Below, in pieces: positions 14,131 to 19,183 of a DNA stretch of 19,183 nt (position 1 is the stretch's first letter; each line of letters opens with the position of its first letter). The DNA is from an uncultured Leucobacter sp. GTDB taxonomy: Bacteria > Actinomycetota > Actinomycetes > Actinomycetales > Microbacteriaceae. The position numbers and the translations under genes are program-made. The notes under the pieces are model-generated. The model was given only the letters and a program-made list of their open reading frames with translations. It ran no database searches and was not told where the DNA came from. The stretch spans positions 1-19,183 of the forward strand of contig CALCJF010000104.1 in NCBI GenBank assembly GCA_937967375.1. Direction: 5' to 3'.

Positions 14131-14153
14131 GCGCTGAGCAACGCGGTCAGCGC
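14131..14153. terminator. hairpin overlapping the stop of the minus-strand glycosyltransferase
   Basis: GCGCTGA (14131-14137) and TCAGCGC (14147-14153) form a 7-bp stem with a 9-base loop. TCA at 14147-14149 is the TGA stop codon of the glycosyltransferase. It may help end that transcript on the minus strand. Confidence 0.45.
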
Positions 14154-15355
14154 GCGATCGCCCGCTCGTAAATCTCGACGAGCCTGCGTGTTTGAGCGCT
14201 CTGCAAAAACATGCTGGTCTGACTCGAATCGACGCGCAACGATCCCGGCGCACTCTGCAACTGAGCCACCGCATCTCGCAGCGTTGACGCGAGCGCCTCG
14301 ACGCTCTCGCCGCCCACACGCCAGGCAGGTGTCACCGCCGCGTCGTCGGCGATTGCCTCGTCGCAGAAGATCGTCGGCGTGCCCAGAGCAGCAGCCTCAA
14401 ACGGAGTGAGCCCCTGGGTCTCGAACCCCACCGAGGTCTGCACGAGCGCGTCAGCTTCTCGGAGCGCCGCGAGCGCAGTCTCGTGCGACACCGGCCCCAC
14501 CACGCGAACCCGGTCTTCGAGGCCGTGGGCGGCGATGCGTGCGTTCACCTGCTCGAGCAGCAGGCCGGCACCATAGAGGCGAACGTCGGCGTCGATGCCC
14601 GAGAGCGCAATCGCTTCGATGAACTCGAGCACTCGCTTCTCGTGACTCATCCGCCCGAGCCAGACAAGCAGCGGCCTGGTGCGCGGGCTTCGCGGCGAAT
14701 CGCGGACCACCGAGATGAGCGAGTCGTCTACCCCGCCCCGCACAGGGTGCACCGCGGCAGCGACGCCCCGCAACTCGAGCTGGGCCGCGAAGTGGCGCGA
14801 CGGCGCAAGCACGGCGTCGGCCTCGGCGGCGAGCTCGGCGAGGTATCGCCAGGCACCCTTTGCGCGCGCAGAAACGCCACCGCGCACATGCCCGAGCGAG
14901 AGCGCGCGCCAACCGCGCAGCGCAAGAAACACCAGCGGGGCGAATCGGGTCACCGCTCGGGTGCCCTGGTCAACGTTGTTGTGCATCGTGAACACCAAGG
15001 GAACGCGCAACCCGCGCGCCGCGCGAATGCCGATCATCGCACCCCAAAAGTCACCCTGCACGTGCACCAGGTCGACCGGCGGCAGCCCGCCCAATGCCCC
15101 TGCGAGCTCACGGTCGGTGCGTCGGGTCGGCCAGCTCAGGCCGTACTCTCTGTCGCCCGTGATCGGCCTCGAGGGCAGCTCGATATAGGCCTCGCGATCC
15201 TCGTCAGCTACCCGATACCCGCGACGGTGCAGGGCAGGAGCCGCGATGCTGACCCTGTGACCGATTCGCTCGAGCGAGGCGCGCTGGGTGCGAATCGCCA
15301 CCTGTGCGCCGCCGAGTGAGTCGGGGTGCTGGTCGGTGACGACGAGAATGTGCAC
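14147..15355 (-). CDS. GT4-family glycosyltransferase
   Basis: This 402-residue protein has the two-Rossmann (GT-B) fold of the GT4 family, which transfers sugars from nucleotide-sugars with retention. The N-terminal domain opens with MHILVVTDQHPDSLGGAQVA (the GG loop at 14-15) and contains VDLVHVQGD. The C-terminal domain has WLGRMSHEKRVLEFIEA (donor site) and GFETQGLTPFEAAALGTP with the E-x7-E pair Glu312/Glu320. The start is GTG (15353-15355). It begins nine bases after the stop of the upstream glycosyltransferase, so the two are co-transcribed. Products could be glycolipids or cell-envelope polysaccharides, but donor and acceptor are not readable. Confidence 0.9.
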   Translation of the reverse strand: MHILVVTDQHPDSLGGAQVAIRTQRASLERIGHRVSIAAPALHRRGYRVADEDREAYIELPSRPITGDREYGLSWPTRRTDRELAGALGGLPPVDLVHVQGDFWGAMIGIRAARGLRVPLVFTMHNNVDQGTRAVTRFAPLVFLALRGWRALSLGHVRGGVSARAKGAWRYLAELAAEADAVLAPSRHFAAQLELRGVAAAVHPVRGGVDDSLISVVRDSPRSPRTRPLLVWLGRMSHEKRVLEFIEAIALSGIDADVRLYGAGLLLEQVNARIAAHGLEDRVRVVGPVSHETALAALREADALVQTSVGFETQGLTPFEAAALGTPTIFCDEAIADDAAVTPAWRVGGESVEALASTLRDAVAQLQSAPGSLRVDSSQTSMFLQSAQTRRLVEIYERAIAR

Positions 15356-15364
15356 GCGACCAGC

Positions 15365-16552
15365 CTATTTCGCGGGAGTTTCGCCGCGGTACAGCGCCTC
15401 GAAGGTGTCGAGGGTGCGATCGAGGTCGTGCACCTTCACTGCCTCGAGCGAGTGCTGCTGCATCGCCGAGTACTGCTCGCGGGTCGCGGTGAGCACCTGG
15501 GTGATGCGGTCAGCAAGCTCGCGATCGTTGCCCGGCTGAAAGAGGTACCCGTTCTCGCCGTGATGCACGAGGTGCGGCAGAGCCATTGCATCGGCGGCGA
15601 GGATCGGCAGGCCGCTTGCCATGGCCTCCATGGTGGCAATCGACTGCAGTTCTGCGATCGACGCGATCACGAATGCGGTGGCGCCGGTGAGGTGCGCGCG
15701 CAACTGTTCATCGCTGACCCGGCCGGTGAAGGCCACCCGGTCGGCAACGCCGAGTTCGCGTGCGAGCTTTTCGAGATTCTTGCGCTGATCGCCGTCGCCC
15801 ACGATGGTGAAGCTGGCGTCGAGTGCCGGGTCGAGCCTTGCGAGGGCGCGAAGAATGACGTGGATCTCTTTCTCGAGCGTGACCCGGCCCACGAACACCA
15901 GCTTGTTGTGCTCTCGGGGGGTGAGGTCCGCGGTGTAATCGGCTGCACGCAAGCCGCAGCTCACGGGAAGCACCCCACGACGCGTGGTGTTGCGCTCAAG
16001 AAAGTCTGCGGCGCGGCGCGTGGGTGTCGTGACCGCGCTCGCCTTGCGAATCACGCGGTCTGCCTCACGCCAGCCCCAGCGCACGAACAGTCGCTTCGCG
16101 CGCTCAGGCAGCAGCGTGAAGTCGAGCACGTTCTCGGGCATGATGTGGTTGGTCGCAACGATGCGAATGCGACGGCGTGCACCCTCGGCGGCCAGCCCAC
16201 GACCGATGATGATGTGCGACTGAATGTGAATGACATCGGGAGTCACGTTTCTGAGCACCTGGCGCGCGTAGTGACCGGCCCGCCACGGCAGCACGAACCG
16301 TACCCAGTCGTGAGGCAGCCAGCGCAACGCGGGAAGGCGGTGCACGGTCATTGGTTGACCCTCGATGATCTCGGTGCCGGGCGCGGTCTTTCGCCAGCGC
16401 TGAGCCGGCGCGACAACGTGCACCTCGTGGCCGCGCTGCACGAGCCCGGCGGCAAGGCGCTCTGCGAAGCGGGCCGCCCCGTTGACGTCTGGCGCGAAGG
16501 TATCGCAGGCGATCATCACGCGCAGTCTGTCGGTTCGATCGGCTCGGCTCAA
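15365..16552 (-). CDS. GT4-family glycosyltransferase, similar to glycolipid mannosyl/glucosyl transferases
   Basis: The protein is about 395 residues. It begins LRVMIACDTFAPDVNGAARFAERL and carries IHIQSHIIIGRGLA, ATNHIMPENV, FVGRVTLEKEIHVILRAL in the donor domain, and IAELQSIATMEAMASGLP with the E-x7-E pair. The NHIMPEN and NGAARFAERL segments resemble GT4 enzymes acting on lipid acceptors. Start choice is uncertain: TTG 16552 keeps the first beta strand (LRVMIA) intact, whereas ATG 16516 would cut it. The open frame runs back to 16759, but that would overlap the divergent regulator gene and adds a poor-looking sequence. It is the first gene of a two-gene unit. Confidence 0.88.
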   Translation of the reverse strand: MSRADRTDRLRVMIACDTFAPDVNGAARFAERLAAGLVQRGHEVHVVAPAQRWRKTAPGTEIIEGQPMTVHRLPALRWLPHDWVRFVLPWRAGHYARQVLRNVTPDVIHIQSHIIIGRGLAAEGARRRIRIVATNHIMPENVLDFTLLPERAKRLFVRWGWREADRVIRKASAVTTPTRRAADFLERNTTRRGVLPVSCGLRAADYTADLTPREHNKLVFVGRVTLEKEIHVILRALARLDPALDASFTIVGDGDQRKNLEKLARELGVADRVAFTGRVSDEQLRAHLTGATAFVIASIAELQSIATMEAMASGLPILAADAMALPHLVHHGENGYLFQPGNDRELADRITQVLTATREQYSAMQQHSLEAVKVHDLDRTLDTFEALYRGETPAK

Positions 16553-16751
16553 AGCATCTGTCTTTCGCTGTGGGGTCACCGCCGGTCGCGGCAGAACAAG
16601 TCTATGCGCGATGGCTGAAGAGGGCCTCAGCGCGTTGCGCTCTCTGCCGTTGAAAGCGCATCGATAGCACTGATGCGTTTGCACCCAATACATACACGCC
16701 CAGGGCACTTTCGCGTTGGCGCATTTCGCCCGCGGCGAGCACGCTTGATGC

Positions 16752-17054
16752 GTGCCCAAGCTTCATTCGCCAGCCGCCGAAGAGATCGGCCGCCGAGTTC
16801 GTCTTGCACGAAATCAGCGTCAGATTTCGCTCGAAGATCTCGGGCACCTCTCTGAGGTGAACTGGACGACGATCGGCAAGATCGAGCGCGGCACCTCGAG
16901 CCCGACCGTGGAGTCGCTCGTGCGAATCGCCGATGCACTCGAAATCGATCCGGGCACCCTGATCAGCGGGATCACCGCAAGCGACTATGGCGCGCGCCAG
17001 CACCAGATCACGGCACGCGAGCTGATCGCCGCAAGACGGTCTAGCGGCCGGTAG
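16752..17054 (+). CDS. XRE-family helix-turn-helix regulator
   Basis: This 100-residue protein consists almost wholly of an XRE/Cro-type DNA-binding domain. The helix-turn-helix lies in ISLEDLGHLSEVNWTTIGKIERGTSSPTVESLVRIADALEIDPGTLI (about residues 25-70), followed by a basic 25-residue tail. The start is GTG 16752; the nearby ATG at 16748 is out of frame. The gene is divergent from the glycosyltransferase pair and convergent with the MFS transporter, 68 bp away. Its partners and sites are unknown. A toxin-antitoxin antitoxin is not supported, because no small partner gene is present. Confidence 0.85.
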   Translation: MPKLHSPAAEEIGRRVRLARNQRQISLEDLGHLSEVNWTTIGKIERGTSSPTVESLVRIADALEIDPGTLISGITASDYGARQHQITARELIAARRSSGR

Positions 17055-17122
17055 GCCTGGGGCGATCCCGCGCGCCCGATTTCGAGGCACCCTCGCGGCC
17101 GCAACATGCGTGCGAACGCGCA

Positions 17123-18436
17123 CTATCGACGCACGAACATCGGCACCCAGCGCCAGAAGCCGAGGGCACCGAGCAACGCAATCGCGCCCATCGCACCGGT
17201 CGCCACGCTGATGGTCGCGACCGCGGCGAGCGCCGAGAAGATCACCGGGGCGGTCGCACCGCCAGCGTCGTTCAGAGTGCGCCACGAGCTCAAGAATGGC
17301 GCGGGATCATGCTGCGGTGCAACATCGGCGCCGAGCGTCATGAGAATGCCGCTCGACAGCCCGTTGCCGACGCCGATGACCGCGGCAAGCATCGCAAACC
17401 ACATTGCGGCGTCTGGCAGATCATGTGTCAGCGCGAGGGCGAGAAAACCCGCGCCCATCAGCAGCATTGCGGGCATCACTGCCCAGAGCCTGCCGAAGCG
17501 ATCCATGACCTGCCCACTGGCATAGAACAGCGCGAAGTCGATGGCCCCTGCGACACCGACGACGAGCGAAATCGTGTGGGCGTCGAGGCCGATCGAGAGA
17601 CCCCAGAGCGGCAGCACCACCTGGCGAGCCGAACGCACCGCGGCGAGCGATGCCGCGGCAACACCGAGTCTCGAGAGCACCCGTCGGTAGCGCACCATGG
17701 TGCGAAACACGCCCTCGCTGCGAGGCGCATCTGCACGATCGAATCCGTCACCGCCGCCGGGCAATCGGATACTTCCCGTGACCGCCTCACCCGTGTCGGC
17801 GGGCTGCTGCAGAGCGCGTGCCCGACGCGCATCGGCATCTGCCTGCGCCGCCTCTGACTCAAGCACGCGCTCAGGGTCGGGCCCAAGCAGCACGAGCAGC
17901 ACGCAGGCCACCAAGCACACCGCGAGGCACCATGCTGCCGAGGCCGTGGTGCCGGTGAGACCGAGCAGCAGCGCCGCGATGAACGGGCCGACGAACATAC
18001 CGAAGCGAAAGGTGCCGCCGAGCAGCGCAAGCGCCCGAGCGCGAAACGAGAGCGGCACCTTCGTGGTCATGAAGGCGTGGCGGGCGAGCCCGAAGGCCGC
18101 CGCGCAAACACCGATGAGAAACACCGAAGCGGCAAGCAGCCCGAGGCTCGGCGAGAAGATAAGACCCATCGCGCCTGCGATCGCGATGGTGCCCGCGACG
18201 GCCATCGTGAGCCGTTCGCCGACTCGGGCCACAAGCCACCCTGAGGGAATATTGCCGCAGAGTTGCCCGATTACGAGCGCCGAGGCGATCAGACCCGAGG
18301 TGGCGAGGTCGGCGCCAAGCCGCGCGGCGACGATGGGAATAAGCGGGATCACCGCCCCTTCGCCGAGCCCGAAAAGCACCGTGGGCCCGTAGATCATCGG
18401 GGCAAAGCGAAGCAGCAGTTTTCTCGCCGAATCCAC
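17123..18436 (-). CDS. MFS transporter
   Basis: With the start at GTG 18436 the protein has 437 residues and about twelve membrane helices in two halves. The halves are joined by a long cytosolic loop (about residues 185-265, rich in Ala, Arg and Asp/Glu), as usual in the major facilitator superfamily. The conserved loop-2/3 region has GWLVARVGERLTM. I chose GTG 18436 over the longer ATG 18478 because GGAGG (18449-18445 on the minus strand) stands eight bases before it, whereas no Shine-Dalgarno sequence precedes 18478. The substrate, likely a drug or metabolite, is unknown. It lies downstream of clpB on the same strand, separated by a structured hairpin, so separate transcription or attenuation is possible. 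Confidence 0.9.
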   Translation of the reverse strand: MDSARKLLLRFAPMIYGPTVLFGLGEGAVIPLIPIVAARLGADLATSGLIASALVIGQLCGNIPSGWLVARVGERLTMAVAGTIAIAGAMGLIFSPSLGLLAASVFLIGVCAAAFGLARHAFMTTKVPLSFRARALALLGGTFRFGMFVGPFIAALLLGLTGTTASAAWCLAVCLVACVLLVLLGPDPERVLESEAAQADADARRARALQQPADTGEAVTGSIRLPGGGDGFDRADAPRSEGVFRTMVRYRRVLSRLGVAAASLAAVRSARQVVLPLWGLSIGLDAHTISLVVGVAGAIDFALFYASGQVMDRFGRLWAVMPAMLLMGAGFLALALTHDLPDAAMWFAMLAAVIGVGNGLSSGILMTLGADVAPQHDPAPFLSSWRTLNDAGGATAPVIFSALAAVATISVATGAMGAIALLGALGFWRWVPMFVRR

Positions 18437-18484
18437 GATCACGCCCTCCGTTCCCCGCACCGTGCTGTACGGTTCCATTCAAGC

Positions 18485-18543
18485 GCAGATGGGCACTAAG
18501 TGTTGCCCAAGACCCTTGGAGACAATACCTAGTGCCCATCTGC
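18485..18543. terminator. long hairpin between clpB and the MFS gene
   Basis: The perfect 14-bp arms GCAGATGGGCACTA (18485-18498) and TAGTGCCCATCTGC (18530-18543) enclose smaller pairings: TGTTG with CAATA, one wobble, and CCAAG (18507-18511) with CTTGG (18515-18519). The whole 59-base segment can fold into one long stem. It begins 18 bases after the clpB stop on the minus strand and has no T run. A terminator for clpB is the simplest reading; an operator or attenuator for the MFS gene is the alternative. Confidence 0.6.
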
Positions 18544-18560
18544 TTCAGGCTCGGCCACGC

Positions 18561-19183
18561 TCAGTCGTCGAGCAACTCGGCTTCGACCACGTCGTCATCA
18601 GGGTCGCCGGCGCTGGGCCGCGGGTCGAAGCCACCCATCGGCACCTCACCGACGCTCGAAACCTCAAGCGCGTCGCCGTTCGCAGCGAGCGAAACGCGCA
18701 CGGCCTGGCCGTCGCGCACCTCACCAGAGAGGATCGCCCGCGCCAGGCGGTCGTCGATCTCTTTCTGCATGAGCCGTCGCAGCGGGCGGGCGCCATAGAC
18801 CGGGTCGTAACCGCGGGCCGCGAGCCACGCCCGCGCCTCGGGGGTGACCCCGACGGTGAGCCGGCGATCCTCGAGCCGCGTCTGCAGCCTGTCGATCGAG
18901 ATGTCGACAATCTGCGCGAGATCGCTCTCGGAGAGCGGCCTGAAGATGACCATCTCATCGAGGCGGTTCACGAATTCGGGCTTGAACGCGCGCCGCACCG
19001 TCTCGCGCACCGCGTCTTCTTTCTCGGCCCACGGCATGTCGGGATCGATCAGGTACTGCGAACCGAGATTCGAAGTGAGGATCAGGATCACGTTTCTGAA
19101 GTCGACCGTGCGGCCCTGGCCGTCGGTGAGGCGGCCGTCGTCGAGCACCTGCAGCAGCACGTTGAACACGTCGGGATGGGCCT
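18561..19183 (-). CDS. clpB: ATP-dependent chaperone ClpB, C-terminal part (cut by window edge)
   Basis: The visible 207 residues are the end of the second AAA+ module of the protein disaggregase ClpB, which with DnaK rescues aggregated proteins using ATP. Seen are VFNVLLQVLDDGRLTDGQGRTVDF, the sensor-1 region LILTSNLGS, the arginine-containing FVNRLDE element, and sensor-2 GARPLRRLMQKEIDD. The tail is acidic (DPDDDVVEAELLDD). The stop TGA is at 18561-18563. The gene continues past 19183 on the right, so the Walker motifs and middle domain are outside the window. ClpB-type genes are often under heat-shock control, but the promoter is not visible here. Confidence 0.95.
   Translation of the reverse strand, partial: AHPDVFNVLLQVLDDGRLTDGQGRTVDFRNVILILTSNLGSQYLIDPDMPWAEKEDAVRETVRRAFKPEFVNRLDEMVIFRPLSESDLAQIVDISIDRLQTRLEDRRLTVGVTPEARAWLAARGYDPVYGARPLRRLMQKEIDDRLARAILSGEVRDGQAVRVSLAANGDALEVSSVGEVPMGGFDPRPSAGDPDDDVVEAELLDD

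Noticed and set aside
15326..16618. A 430-residue plus-strand open frame antisense to the glycosyltransferases
   Set aside because: It is a shadow of high-GC codon bias on the opposite strand. It has no family motifs, while the minus strand carries full GT4 signatures.
16752..17054. Toxin-antitoxin antitoxin or phage repressor
   Set aside because: No short partner gene, integrase or phage gene is adjacent; a lone XRE regulator is the supported call.
18437..18478. Longer MFS start at ATG 18478
   Set aside because: No Shine-Dalgarno sequence precedes it, while GGAGG lies eight bases before GTG 18436.

Overview
This is a high-GC (well over 60% by eye), densely packed bacterial chromosome segment. 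The codon use (strong G/C third position, many GTG and TTG starts), a tRNA-Thr/tRNA-Met pair, a branched-chain keto-acid dehydrogenase operon under an Lrp/AsnC-type regulator, a small NlpC/CHAP-like secreted protein and GT4 glycosyltransferases together suggest an actinobacterium, probably a Micrococcales/Microbacteriaceae-like organism. That placement is inference from gene style, not a database match. The first 46 bases are not genomic: they match the tail of an Illumina TruSeq indexed PCR primer, so the left edge is the raw end of an assembled contig carrying untrimmed adapter.

Left part (47-5294). The last 20 codons of a TrmA/RlmD-type RNA methyltransferase are cut by the adapter. A small four-helix membrane protein follows on the minus strand, then tRNA-Thr(GGT) and tRNA-Met(CAT) with a strong bidirectional terminator, then a minus-strand lipoprotein. 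A membrane fatty acid desaturase (+) converges on and overlaps an EamA-type exporter (-). The exporter is divergent from a MarR regulator (+), and two near-identical 12-bp palindromes 21 bp apart lie in the shared promoter region. A tRNA-Ser(GGA) on the minus strand and an Lrp/AsnC regulator (-) follow.

Central part (5295-11002). The Lrp/AsnC gene is divergent from a five-gene operon: BCKDH E1-alpha, E1-beta, E2 (overlapping starts and stops), an acyl-CoA dehydrogenase and an SDR dehydrogenase resembling 3-hydroxy-2-methylbutyryl-CoA dehydrogenase. Together these cover the oxidative decarboxylation, the first dehydrogenation and the second dehydrogenation of isoleucine/valine-type degradation. 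The E3 subunit, enoyl-CoA hydratase and thiolase are not in the window. The AT-richer 167-bp divergent region holds a TTGCA-N5-TGCAA dyad that is a plausible regulator site.

Right part (11003-19183). A non-selenium glutathione-peroxidase-like gene (-) is divergent from an M20 metallo-dipeptidase (+). A very long hairpin separates the dipeptidase from a secreted CHAP/NlpC-like protein whose promoter contains a GTAAC direct repeat. Next come two minus-strand GT4 glycosyltransferases forming a likely pair, a divergent small XRE-type regulator (+), an MFS transporter (-), and the C-terminal part of ClpB (-), which runs off the right edge. A 59-nt structured hairpin lies between clpB and the MFS gene.

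I see no prophage, insertion sequence, CRISPR array, toxin-antitoxin pair or defence system. The region looks like ordinary core and metabolic chromosome. The points that deserve a second look are mostly regulatory DNA, plus the adapter artefact.
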